Assembly (NCBI GenBank): GCA_963829585.1
Contig: CAWHJD010000028.1
Coordinates: forward strand, 1-64,000
DNA length: 64,000 bases
From: Sva-07 sp963829585
Lineage (GTDB): Bacteria > Actinomycetota > Acidimicrobiia > Acidimicrobiales > Ilumatobacteraceae
Reading direction: 5' to 3'
The position numbers and the translations under genes are program-made. Position 1 is the stretch's first letter; each line of letters opens with the position of its first letter. Of this stretch, positions 17,152 through 25,423 are shown in pieces. Below the pieces are notes generated by a model. The model was not told where the DNA came from and did not search any database. It was given only the letters and a program-made list of their open reading frames with translations.

Positions 17152-19904
17152 CGCAGCTCCCACACCCGGACGTTCGGACGCCGGAACACGGACACCTCGG
17201 TGCGCGTCTGTTCGATCTCGGCCAGGACCGACCCGACGCGCCCTGAGATCTGCTCGTCGGACAGCACGCGCTCGGCGGCGAGGATCCACACCGTGCTGGC
17301 GTCGTCCGGCACTTCCGACCCGAGCGGACGCGTGTCGAGATCCGGTGCGTAGTAGTCGATCACGTCACCCAGATAGTCGGGTTCGAACAGCAAGACTGCG
17401 TCGGGTCCACCATCGGTCTCGTTCACTCTGTTCAGAGCTCCTTCGAAGTCGTAGAGTCGGGGATTGGCACCGTTGAGTTGCTGGTCGACGAGTCCCACTC
17501 CCAATGTGGTGGTCGCCACCAACGCCGCCACTACGAGCACGCGCTTGGCACGGGCGACGACCGTGACGAGCCGAGCACCGAGCAGCAGGACCATGGGGAC
17601 CGCACCTGAGAAGTAGCGCAACTCGAACAGGTCGCGCTTCGCCGCACCGATCACGAACAGCGCAATCATCGGTACGACGACGAGGGCCCCCAGCAACACG
17701 GTGCGCCATGAGCGCCCGCGACCGAGCAGGACGAGGACGAGCAGCATCAACAGCGGCCAGAGCGCGGTGAGCTGCACCATCACGCCGTCTGCGTGGTAGC
17801 CCCAGATCGCCCACACCAGGTTGGCCCCGACGGCGTACACCGAGATCGTGCCACCGAGCGCCGACGACCCGGCGCCCGCCTGGCCCGGAACGGCCCCGGC
17901 GCTCCGTGCGCCGTACGCCGCCAGCTGGTCGGCCACGATGGGCAGCAACGGCAGCGCAGCGACCGCCACGAGGGCCGACGAGATCACCCAGCCGCGGAGG
18001 TACGACCGCAGGGCGGGTCGATCACGACGTCGACGAACGGCGACGATGGCGAACGCGGCCTGCTGGACGAGAATCGGGAGCAGCGCGAAGTATTGGGTCC
18101 ACAAGAGAGCCGCCGTCGTGCCCGCGTAGAGCAACCAGTCGACACGATGGCCTCGCTGGATCGCCCGCACCTGGGCGCCGACGGCCAGGGTCGCGAACAG
18201 CATGAACATCGAGTACATGCGTGCCTCCTGCGAGTACCACACGCAGAACGGGGCAACGACTGCGAAGCACGCCGCAACCCATCCCGTTCGGCGGTTGTAG
18301 ACCACCCGGCCGGTCCACAGCATCGCCGGCACCAATGCGACGCCGGCGACGAGCGACGGGAGTCGTACCGCAGCCTCGGAGGTCCCGAAGATGCGCACAG
18401 TGAGCCACAGGGCGCTGTGGTGCAACGGCGGATGGACGTCACGGTCACGAACGTCGGCGAGCATCTCCGGGAACGGCAGCCGCACTTGCTGCACCGAGAT
18501 CGCTTCGTCGACCCACAGACCGCGACTGGTCGCCGCCCGCAACACGGCCGCCAGCGCGCAGAGCCCGATCAACGCCCAGACGTCGGTACGGACACCCAAC
18601 CATCGCCGCACCGGTCGCCAGCCAGGTGGCCGGCCGATGAGCCGGTCGAGCGGCGTGCCGGGCACCGGTACGGCGACCTGCGTCGTCGAGGGGGCGAAGG
18701 CGAGGATCCCGGCCAGCGTGCCGGCGCTCGCCAGAGTGCAGAGCGCCATCGCTCCGACGCTCGAGCCCAGCGTGACCAGGAGGGTGACCTGCAGCACGAG
18801 CACCGACAGGAGTGCGCGGCGAACGAAGGCGCCGTCCCCGGCGGTCCAACGTGTCGCCACGAGCACCCGGCTGGCACCGAGGGCCGCCATGGCTGCGAGG
18901 TACGGGCCGAGCCACGGTGCGGCTCCGGCAAGCTCGTCGCCGACCGCCAACCGGAGGATCGGCTCGGCGAAGAGCCAGCCGACCACGGTGATCGCTGTGC
19001 CAGTCATCACGGCGATCCGCAGCGCGAAGCGACGAGCCGAGACGTCGCCGCGTGCCGAGTCGGGGAGCAGCACCAGCGGGATCGTCGCGGTGGCGAACAG
19101 CGCGCCACCGCCGATCGTGGAGAGGCTCCCGAACTGGCCGGCGGCGGTGTCCTCGAGTCGGGCGTTGGCGAACACGAGGTCGACGACCTGCAACACGGCG
19201 AGGAGGATGAACGACAGACCCACGCCGACGGCCACATGACGGCCGACGGCAGGCAATGCGGCGCCGGTCTCGTCACCGGCGCGTTCGTCGGAGGCCTGAG
19301 CGCGGCCGATGGGGCGAGCGCAGATCCACCACGCCGCGTAGCCGCCGACGACGGCGGCGAGGGCGGCCCCGGACGCTCCGAACTGCAGCATCAACACCAA
19401 CCCGAGACCGGCCCGCGCGACGGGTTCGGCGATCAGGCTGGAGGCAACGGCGCGAACGTCGTGTCGGGCGTACGCCTCACCGCGCGCCAGCCCGAGCGCG
19501 GCTGCACCCGGCAAGGCCGCCGCAAGGATCACGATCATCATCGCTGGCAGACCGGTGGCGGCACCGATCGGTCCACTGAGCAGAGCGACGGCGACGCCCA
19601 CCGTCACGCGCGATCGGCAGCACGCGGCCACGCACCGCCCCAGCTCGCGCCGGATCGACGGCGCCCGCCGCGCTGACAACGCCGCCGCGGGGACATTGAC
19701 CACGAGGTAGAGCGCAAGGAACGTGACGACCTCGGCGTAGGCGCCGGGCGCAAGGATCCGTGCGGCGATCACCGACACGACAAGGTTGCCGACACCGGCG
19801 GCCAGCTGCGCTCCCATCAGCTGGAGCTGGGTGCGCCCGCTCCCCGTCGTGACACGGGTACGGGCACGCGCGGTGGCCTCGGTGAGCGTGGCGGATGAGC
19901 TCAC
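17148..19904 (-). CDS. Fusion of polysaccharide flippase-like and GT39-type glycosyltransferase
   Basis: A 918-residue multi-membrane protein with two parts. Residues 1-430 resemble Wzx/MOP polysaccharide flippases: many hydrophobic segments beginning LQLMGAQLAAGVGNLVVSVIAARILAPG-like text and ending near FAPSTTQVAVPVPG. Residues 440-918 resemble lipid-linked-sugar GT-C enzymes (GT39/ArnT type), with GLWVDEAIS near 465 carrying the catalytic acidic pair, HPPLHHSALWLTVRIFG, VAPFCVWYSQEARMYSMF and a soluble C-terminal domain. Fusion of exporter and transferase in one chain is unusual. The start overlaps the stop of the preceding gene by 4 bases, so the whole cluster is translationally coupled. 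Confidence 0.85.
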   Translation of the reverse strand: MSSSATLTEATARARTRVTTGSGRTQLQLMGAQLAAGVGNLVVSVIAARILAPGAYAEVVTFLALYLVVNVPAAALSARRAPSIRRELGRCVAACCRSRVTVGVAVALLSGPIGAATGLPAMMIVILAAALPGAAALGLARGEAYARHDVRAVASSLIAEPVARAGLGLVLMLQFGASGAALAAVVGGYAAWWICARPIGRAQASDERAGDETGAALPAVGRHVAVGVGLSFILLAVLQVVDLVFANARLEDTAAGQFGSLSTIGGGALFATATIPLVLLPDSARGDVSARRFALRIAVMTGTAITVVGWLFAEPILRLAVGDELAGAAPWLGPYLAAMAALGASRVLVATRWTAGDGAFVRRALLSVLVLQVTLLVTLGSSVGAMALCTLASAGTLAGILAFAPSTTQVAVPVPGTPLDRLIGRPPGWRPVRRWLGVRTDVWALIGLCALAAVLRAATSRGLWVDEAISVQQVRLPFPEMLADVRDRDVHPPLHHSALWLTVRIFGTSEAAVRLPSLVAGVALVPAMLWTGRVVYNRRTGWVAACFAVVAPFCVWYSQEARMYSMFMLFATLAVGAQVRAIQRGHRVDWLLYAGTTAALLWTQYFALLPILVQQAAFAIVAVRRRRDRPALRSYLRGWVISSALVAVAALPLLPIVADQLAAYGARSAGAVPGQAGAGSSALGGTISVYAVGANLVWAIWGYHADGVMVQLTALWPLLMLLVLVLLGRGRSWRTVLLGALVVVPMIALFVIGAAKRDLFELRYFSGAVPMVLLLGARLVTVVARAKRVLVVAALVATTTLGVGLVDQQLNGANPRLYDFEGALNRVNETDGGPDAVLLFEPDYLGDVIDYYAPDLDTRPLGSEVPDDASTVWILAAERVLSDEQISGRVGSVLAEIEQTRTEVSVFRRPNVRVWELR

Positions 19905-21064
19905 CAGCGCGCCTCCCCGGTGGAGAGCGAGAGCGTCGCCATTTCTTCGGGACGATCGAGCCGGCCCTCGTCCACCACGAGCCGCATCAGTCGGAGCGTT
20001 CGAGCGGCGAGCTCGATCTGCTCGTCAACAGCATGTCGCGGTGGTGCCCCGTGCTCGACGGCCCGATCGAACGCTTCCGTGAACACCGCTGTGGAGGCGT
20101 CCGCGGGGACTGCGAGCTGGTCGAGGCGGCGGGCGAGACCCGCGAGCTTCGGCTCGTGCGCGACCGCAACGATTGGACGTCCCGCCGCGGCTGCAGCCAC
20201 GAGTGCGTGGAACCGCATGGCGATCACCAGCTCGTCGTCGATGAACGACCTCGCGGCAGCCGTGAGATCGTGCGGAACCGCCTCGACCGCGGCATCAGGG
20301 ACGTAGGCCCGGAGGGCTTCGGCGACCGCGAGGTCGTCGGATCCCTGTTGCCAGGTCTGGAGGCGGACCTGCCATCCCCGCACCACCAGGCCGGCAAGTG
20401 CCTCGCCCAGGCGATCGACCCGGGACGGTGTGGCCCACGACCCCCCTGACGGGGTCCAGCCGTCGTCGGCGAGGTGGCTGATCGCGACGGTCACCCGCGG
20501 CACGCCCGGCGCAACGGGCGACGCGCGACCAGGAACCGGAACCGGCAGGCCATCGCGGAACAGTGCCCAGGCAGGATCGGCCCCGATCCAGAATGGTGGT
20601 GCGACGCCGAGGTCGGCAAGCACTGCGGCGGACTCCTCGTCGCGAAGCACGAGCATCTGCGACCCACGAGCGACTCTGCGGGCCAGCGCTCGCGCCATCG
20701 CGCCTCGTACGGCGCCTGCGCCGACACCCACGAACACAACGGGAACGCGGTGCACGCGCGCGAGCGCGAGCAGGCCCAGCGTCCGTACGAGCAGCGATCC
20801 GCCATGACGACCCGACGAAGGGTGAAGCGACTTGAAGATCGTGCCGCCCCCGACCACGACGAGGTCCGTCCGACGGAGCTCTCGTTGCGTGGCGAGTGGT
20901 GTCGCCGGGATCGCCCGGCGGCCATGGAGCCTCTGGGTGAGTTCGGGATCGCGGCTGGCGATCGTCACCTCGTGTTCGTCGAGCGCTCGGCTGATCACCG
21001 CGCAGAGCGCTTCGTCGCCGCAGTTACGCTGCCCGAAGGCGCCGACCAGTAGGACGTTGGCCAT
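19901..21064 (-). CDS. Polysaccharide pyruvyl transferase family protein
   Basis: A 387 aa protein of the CsaB/WcaK family, which adds ketal pyruvate to surface glycans using phosphoenolpyruvate. The Rossmann-like start MANVLLVGAFGQRNCGDEALC, the VVVGGGTIFKSLHP motif (near 75), LVLRDEESAAVLADLG and the C-terminal IAMRFHALVAAAAAGRPIV motif are all typical. It lies in the middle of the operon. The start overlaps the upstream GT4 gene by about 40 bases. Pyruvylation would give the polymer a negative charge; the acceptor is not deducible from sequence. Confidence 0.9.
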   Translation of the reverse strand: MANVLLVGAFGQRNCGDEALCAVISRALDEHEVTIASRDPELTQRLHGRRAIPATPLATQRELRRTDLVVVGGGTIFKSLHPSSGRHGGSLLVRTLGLLALARVHRVPVVFVGVGAGAVRGAMARALARRVARGSQMLVLRDEESAAVLADLGVAPPFWIGADPAWALFRDGLPVPVPGRASPVAPGVPRVTVAISHLADDGWTPSGGSWATPSRVDRLGEALAGLVVRGWQVRLQTWQQGSDDLAVAEALRAYVPDAAVEAVPHDLTAAARSFIDDELVIAMRFHALVAAAAAGRPIVAVAHEPKLAGLARRLDQLAVPADASTAVFTEAFDRAVEHGAPPRHAVDEQIELAARTLRLMRLVVDEGRLDRPEEMATLSLSTGEARW

Positions 21065-22277
21065 CGCTCACCTCCTCGTACAGATCGATGTGGCGTCGCG
21101 CGACGCACGGCCACTCGCGTCCGACACGCAGCGCTTGAGTCCAGGCGGCGAGTTCGGCGAGGCCCTCCCGGTCTGCCGCGAGTGCACCGAGTTGCTGTGC
21201 CAGCGAGGCGGGTTCCATCTCTGCGTGCAGGGCGTTCGGTGCGCCGATGCATCGTGCCAGCGCCGGGGAGAGCAGCACTGGGGTCTCGTGCGCGAGTGCG
21301 AGGGCGAGCGCCCCGCTCGCCGAGAACGGCTTGGGGTACGGGAAGAGCGCCACGTCGGCAGCCGAGAACACCGTCCCGACCTCGTCGTCGGGCACCCGAC
21401 CGGTGAACTGCAGGGTGCCTGCCCCGAGGCCTGCCAGCTCGTCGGCATATCGCTGGCCGGCCAGACGGGGATGCTCGTCGCCGGCGATGACCACTTGGAC
21501 ATCCGGTACCGCGAGTGCGGATGCACGGGCCACGAGCTCGAGGCCCTTGTACGGCGCGAGGAACCCGAAGCTCAGCGCGAGGAAGCGATCGTCGAGCCCG
21601 AGCCGTCGCCGGGCGAGCTGTCGTTCGAGAGGTCGGACGGTCTCGATGCCATGGGGGATCATGGTCGATCCCGGCACGATGGACCGAAAGCCGTGTTCAT
21701 GCACGATGGTCGCCGACGATGCCGCCGCCACGGTGCGCTGCACGGCACCGATTCCGACCCGAGCGAGGGGCGCAGGAACACCCACACGGTGGAGTGCTGT
21801 CGTCGAGCGATCGATCGACGACGGGTCGAGCACCTGGTGCATGGTCGTGACGAGGGGCTGCCGGTCGCGACGAAGCGTGGCGAGCGCCGGACCGAGGCCG
21901 GCGAGCGCCGCAGGACCGCCGTAGAGAAACAGCTCCCATTGGAGGTGGACGACGTCGACACCGAGCTCGGCCACCGCCGTAGCGGCGCCGGGAAGTGCGC
22001 CCGGTCCGAACGAATACCGGCGCTGCACTCTGACGTCTCCGTCGTGGAAGTCGGCTGGCTCTGCCGGGAACCGATCGGCGGGGAGGAACGGAGCGACGAC
22101 GGTCACCGCAACCCCGGCCGCGGCGAGTGACTGAGCCAGGTTCGCCGTGTACGACGCCACCCCGCTGTGGCCGCCGTGTCGTTCACCCGCAGGGGGGTAC
22201 GGAGAGATGATCGCGATCTCAGGCTGTCGGCGCACAGCGGTCCCCTTCCGTTTCGCGGAACATCGCTGGTTCGTCAC
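21024..22277 (-). CDS. GT4-family glycosyltransferase
   Basis: A GT-B retaining glycosyltransferase of about 417 aa. The N-terminal domain begins IAIISPYPPAGERHGGHSGVASYTANLAQSLAAAG, and the C-terminal nucleotide-sugar domain has SFGFLAPYKGLELV, VVIAGDEHPRLAG, LQFTGRVPDDEV and the FPYPKPFSASGALALALAHETPVL segment with the serine-alanine-containing acceptor loop. The start may be internal, near the GTG for RRQPEIAII, because the first 15 residues look unlike the family. It overlaps both neighbours in the operon by tens of bases. Confidence 0.88.
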   Translation of the reverse strand: MTNQRCSAKRKGTAVRRQPEIAIISPYPPAGERHGGHSGVASYTANLAQSLAAAGVAVTVVAPFLPADRFPAEPADFHDGDVRVQRRYSFGPGALPGAATAVAELGVDVVHLQWELFLYGGPAALAGLGPALATLRRDRQPLVTTMHQVLDPSSIDRSTTALHRVGVPAPLARVGIGAVQRTVAAASSATIVHEHGFRSIVPGSTMIPHGIETVRPLERQLARRRLGLDDRFLALSFGFLAPYKGLELVARASALAVPDVQVVIAGDEHPRLAGQRYADELAGLGAGTLQFTGRVPDDEVGTVFSAADVALFPYPKPFSASGALALALAHETPVLLSPALARCIGAPNALHAEMEPASLAQQLGALAADREGLAELAAWTQALRVGREWPCVARRHIDLYEEVSDGQRPTGRRLRAA

Positions 22278-23037
22278 TGAGGTGGTCGGAGGTCACGGAC
22301 CCCGACCAGGCAAGGCCGTCCTGGCGCCCGTCATCGACGGGGAGGGTGTGATGATGGACCCACAGACGCGCCGTGCCGGCGAGCATCCGCAATGCATCGC
22401 GTCGGGCGTCGAGTTTGGAGCCCGACTGGTCGATCCAGACCGTGGGCACCTCGACGACGTCGAAGCCGACACGCCGCGCCGTGACGAGCAGGTCGACGTC
22501 GAACAGGAAATCGCGCGACGACATGAGCGGTATCACCTTCTCGACCACGTCGTGACGAAGCACCTTGGCCCCGCACTGAGTGTCCGCATATGGCAGATCG
22601 AAGGCTTGCCGAACCAACCAGGCGAACCCCACCGAGGTGATGGCGCGGGACGCCTTCCGCTTGCCCGGGGTGATCGATGCCGGCAGACGGCGGCTGGCGA
22701 TCACGCCGTCGGCGTTGTCGGCGGCTTCGACGATTTGGCCGAACTGTGAGGGTGGTGTCGCGCAGTCGGCATCCACGAAGCCGATCAGCTCGCTGCTGCA
22801 GCGTCGGAAGGTCTCCATCAACACGCCGCCCTTTCCCAGCTTCGGATAGTCGTGAACATGGACGCGACCGTCCTCGCGAGCATGACGCTGCGCCACACCG
22901 GCGGTGCCGTCGATGCACCCGTCGAGTGCGACATGGAAGCTCACGTCGTCCTGGCCGAACTCCGACCGATACGCCGTGAGCGTCCGATCGATCCGGTCTT
23001 CTTCGTTGTGGGCGGGGATGACGATGTCCAGTGACAT
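22219..23037 (-). CDS. GT2 dolichyl/polyprenyl-phosphate sugar transferase-like protein
   Basis: A 272 aa GT-A enzyme without membrane segments. The start MSLDIVIPAHNEEDRIDRTL is typical, GFVDADCATPP holds the DxD-type metal site (near 95), and TQCGAKVLRHDVV with FLFDVDLLVTARR matches the glucosyl- and mannosyl-phosphoprenol synthase group. It may make the lipid-linked sugar that the GT-C half of the fusion protein would consume. It is the first gene of the operon (transcription leftward), preceded by a 600-base non-coding stretch with phased repeats. Confidence 0.88.
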   Translation of the reverse strand: MSLDIVIPAHNEEDRIDRTLTAYRSEFGQDDVSFHVALDGCIDGTAGVAQRHAREDGRVHVHDYPKLGKGGVLMETFRRCSSELIGFVDADCATPPSQFGQIVEAADNADGVIASRRLPASITPGKRKASRAITSVGFAWLVRQAFDLPYADTQCGAKVLRHDVVEKVIPLMSSRDFLFDVDLLVTARRVGFDVVEVPTVWIDQSGSKLDARRDALRMLAGTARLWVHHHTLPVDDGRQDGLAWSGSVTSDHLSDEPAMFRETEGDRCAPTA

Positions 23038-23644
23038 GGGAGATCCATTTCATTTCGGGGGTGAGAGCCGATCGAGTGGTCGATGTCGGCCCGTCGGGTG
23101 GTCGGTGCTGGATCGGCGGTCAGCCGATCGAGATGTGACCTACCCGCCGTCTGTTACGAGCAAACGTCGTTCTGTAACGAATCTGTAACCATGCCGGGAG
23201 ACATCGTCGGCCTGAAGCGAACGTTCGGAACGGGCAATTGAGCGAACCGACGCCGCGAGCCGGGCGCGGTCACCAGTGGTCGGTCATCGGCGCGAGCGTG
23301 GTTGGTTGGCCTCCTTGGGTTACCCAGTCTCCGGAGGAGACGGCACCGTCCATCGAGCTCGACGCCTGTGCGTGAACCCTGCGGTTACGCGGTGGACTGC
23401 GCGCTGCCGTCCGCATGCTTCGCATGCCTTGCGCGGCCTGCGTGGTCCGGCGCAGGTGCCGCTGTCGAGGCAGAATGTGTTGTGGGATCGTTCGTCTTGA
23501 CCGTGTGCAGTTGGCGATGCCCGCTCGACGCGAGGCAGAGGCGGCCACCTTCTCCGAAGGCGTGCTGGGACTCCCTCGCAAGCCAGAGCCCGATCGCGGG
23601 TCGCGGTGGCTGCGGGTTCGAGGACGGAGACCTGAAGGTCTTCC
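23038..23644. other. Intergenic stretch between EPS operon and relaxase remnant
   Basis: About 600 bases. The left part carries the phased CTGTWAC boxes and presumably the EPS promoter. The right part (23.2-23.64 kb) has no convincing gene on either strand and may be decayed element DNA. A copy of the tRNA-Pro 3' end, which would mark the left boundary of the integrated element, was looked for here by eye and not found. Confidence 0.4.
23151..23189. promoter_or_regulatory. Three phased CTGTWAC repeats upstream of the EPS operon
   Basis: CTGTTAC at 23151, CTGTAAC at 23172 and CTGTAAC at 23183 all have the same orientation. The spacings of 21 and 11 bases are close to two and one turns of B-DNA, placing the boxes on one face of the helix. 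They lie 114-152 bases before the first glycosyltransferase start. Direct repeats with this spacing are typical of response-regulator or activator sites. The protein is unknown. Confidence 0.5.
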
Positions 23645-24189
23645 TCAGGTTTCGTCGTGAGTGGCGCTGAGCCGGCGCCTGACACGGCCCGAACGCAGGG
23701 CACGCTCGTGACGTTGCGCATCGCGTTGGACGTGACTGTCGGGGTGGTCTGGGCCGGGGTACATGCTGGCACTCGTCGTTCTCGGCAGCTGCGAAGCGTT
23801 CGGTGGTCGATGCGACGGGTCCACCACCGCCCGGACCGCGACTTCATGACACTCGGCGAGGCCGTCGTCGCCCGACAGCGTCCACCACACCGACAACGAC
23901 TTCGGCGCCGACAACGTCGCATCGAACCCCGCCACCGCCCGCACCAGCCGACCCGACGACGTCACCCGATTCATGAACGGCGACCCCAACAACATCCCGC
24001 TACGCGGATCACGGCCCTCGAGCAGGGCTTGCAGGTCCTCGGTCGTGACCTCCCCGCTCAACCCGAGCAGCGCCGCTTGCCGCCCGGTCCAGTGACCGGG
24101 TTGTTCACCGTCGGCCTGGGTCAGATACCGCGTGTAGTAGGCCGCCGTAGTGCCGAGGTGTCCGCGTACAGCGTCGACACCCTCAACAC
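23645..24189 (-). pseudogene. Remnant of a TrwC/MobF-type conjugative relaxase
   Basis: The N-terminal part of a relaxase is clear: AAYYTRYLTQADGEQPGHW, then LEGRDPRSGMLLG and VAGFDATLSAPKSLSVWW, where transesterase tyrosines and the SAPKS signature are visible. The family start can be read from GTG 24189 as VLRVSTLYADTSA, but it joins the tyrosine segment only through a one-base frameshift near 24150. After HEVAVRAVVD the sequence diverges, and the three-histidine metal motif and helicase domain are absent. It is a dead fragment showing that a conjugative or mobilisable element once occupied this site. Confidence 0.8.
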
Positions 24190-24271
24190 GACAACTCCCA
24201 CGAGCCCGCGGGCACCTGTCTGTCATTGCTACCTCGCGAGTCGAACCAGAAGGTGTGTTCCATCAGCGGGC

Positions 24272-24622
24272 CTACACGCTGAACAGACGCGACGACTGCG
24301 CCGCAGTCTTCGATCGACGACGGGTAGTGGGGACTGCTTCGACCGTGGCCGGGGCGATCATCGCGACGTCGTCATCGTCGGGTGCTTCGAGCGGCGGCCA
24401 CACCGTGATCCGAAAGCCGAGCCACTCCTCGAACAACACTCGAGGAACGCGCAGCTGGCCACCGACCCGCAGGCACGGCATCCCATCCGCGCCGTCAGTG
24501 TCGAAGTACTTGCCGACCAAGTCGTACGCGGTCGTGCGACCCACCCGCAACACGCCGGCGGCCTCCATCACCTTCAACAGATCCGGCACCGGAACCGACG
24601 TCATCGACACCTCGGCACCCAT
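24272..24622 (-). CDS. Excisionase-like helix-turn-helix protein
   Basis: About 116 aa. The N-terminal half is a winged-helix DNA-binding unit of MerR/Xis type: PDLLKVMEAAGVLRVGRTTAYDLV, then CLRVGGQLRVPRVLFEEWLG. A Pro/Asp/Thr-rich tail follows. Start ATG 24622 (MGAEVSM) is chosen because a palindrome lies just upstream; ATG 24649 is an alternative. It sits between the relaxase remnant and the integrase, the usual place for an excisionase or element regulator in actinobacterial integrative elements. Confidence 0.75.
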   Translation of the reverse strand: MGAEVSMTSVPVPDLLKVMEAAGVLRVGRTTAYDLVGKYFDTDGADGMPCLRVGGQLRVPRVLFEEWLGFRITVWPPLEAPDDDDVAMIAPATVEAVPTTRRRSKTAAQSSRLFSV

Positions 24623-24628
24623 CAGCCT

Positions 24629-24647
24629 GTGTTCCTCATACGAACAC
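24629..24647. promoter_or_regulatory. Palindrome at the excisionase start
   Basis: Perfect 6-bp arms GTGTTC and GAACAC separated by 7 bases, immediately upstream of ATG 24622. The position fits an operator for autoregulation by the helix-turn-helix protein or by another element regulator. Function is inferred only from position. Confidence 0.45.
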
Positions 24648-24788
24648 ATGCCTGCGAAAACGCGAATCTGTGACAACCCACGCTTCTCAACGGGCATCGA
24701 GAGCCCCAAAACGGGCAAACATTCTGGAGCCCAATTTGGGACCCGGCCGCCGGCCGGCGGATCTAACCTGTGCCTCGTGGGTGCGCCG

Positions 24789-25073
24789 ATGTTGTCTGAC
24801 CTGCGAAATCGTCGCAGCGAGATCCTCGCGACCGCTCGCGCCCGCGGCGCCTCGCGCGTGCGCGTCTTCGGGTCAGTCGCACGGGGGGACGCCACCGAGA
24901 CGAGCGACATCGACTTCCTCGTCGACCTCGACGACGGTCGCGGACTCTTCGACCTCGGAGGGCTCCTGATGGATCTGCAAGAACTCCTCGGGCACAACGT
25001 CGACGTGGTCACCGAGGCCGGTCTGCGGTCTCGAGTCGCACAACGCGTGTTGGACGACGCAGTCGAGTTGTGA
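24789..25073 (+). CDS. mntA: MntA-type nucleotidyltransferase antitoxin
   Basis: Minimal nucleotidyltransferase, 94 aa, the antitoxin half of a type VII MntA/HepT system; homologues AMPylate the HepT toxin. The GS-x10-DxD active-site motif is complete (FGSVARGDATETSDIDFLVD, near residue 28), and LMDLQELLGHNVDVVTE supplies the third acidic residue region. Start ATG 24789 (MLSDLRNRR); GTG 24780 is a possible alternative. It overlaps hepT by 4 bases. It is transcribed opposite to the element genes on both sides, as an inserted cassette would be. Confidence 0.9.
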   Translation: MLSDLRNRRSEILATARARGASRVRVFGSVARGDATETSDIDFLVDLDDGRGLFDLGGLLMDLQELLGHNVDVVTEAGLRSRVAQRVLDDAVEL

Positions 25074-25408
25074 GAAGCGACCGGGATCGGCTCCTCGACA
25101 TGGTGGAGATGTGCAACTTGCTCATCGCGCATGCCTCCGACGACGAGACGCTGGCGACCGATCCCGTCGTCCAAGCGGCCGCACAGCGATGGATCGAGGT
25201 GCTCGGCGAAGCCGCCACCCACCTCTCCGAAGACCTCCGCTCAGCTCACCCCGAGATCCCGTGGCGAGAGATCATCGGCACCCGCGTGATCCTCGCCCAC
25301 GCGTACTTCCACGTGGATCAGGACATCATCGGTGACGTCGTCAAGCGTGACGTGCCGGCCATCCTGCACGGTCTCCAAGCGATCGTCGACTCGCTCGACC
25401 CTGACTGA
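25070..25408 (+). CDS. hepT: HepT-type RNase toxin
   Basis: HEPN-domain ribonuclease toxin, 112 aa from a GTG start that overlaps the mntA stop. The RX4HXY catalytic motif is present as RVILAHAY (near residue 73), the usual target tyrosine for AMPylation by MntA. Helical HEPN pattern: LLDMVEMCNLLIAHA, VVQAAAQRWIEVLGEAATHLSEDL, then ILHGLQAIVDSLD at the end. It converges on the integrase gene 16 bases away. A deleted near-identical copy exists at 14057-14224. Confidence 0.92.
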   Translation: MRSDRDRLLDMVEMCNLLIAHASDDETLATDPVVQAAAQRWIEVLGEAATHLSEDLRSAHPEIPWREIIGTRVILAHAYFHVDQDIIGDVVKRDVPAILHGLQAIVDSLDPD

Positions 25409-25423
25409 TCTCCGGCGAACCGG

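Noticed and set aside
17793..19676. A 627-codon plus-strand frame opposite the flippase/GT fusion
   Set aside because: Composition is shadow-like and the minus-strand protein has clear membrane segments and motifs.
23038..24271. Left attachment site copy of the tRNA-Pro 3' end
   Set aside because: No stretch resembling the 3' part of the tRNA was found by eye in this interval, so no boundary is claimed.
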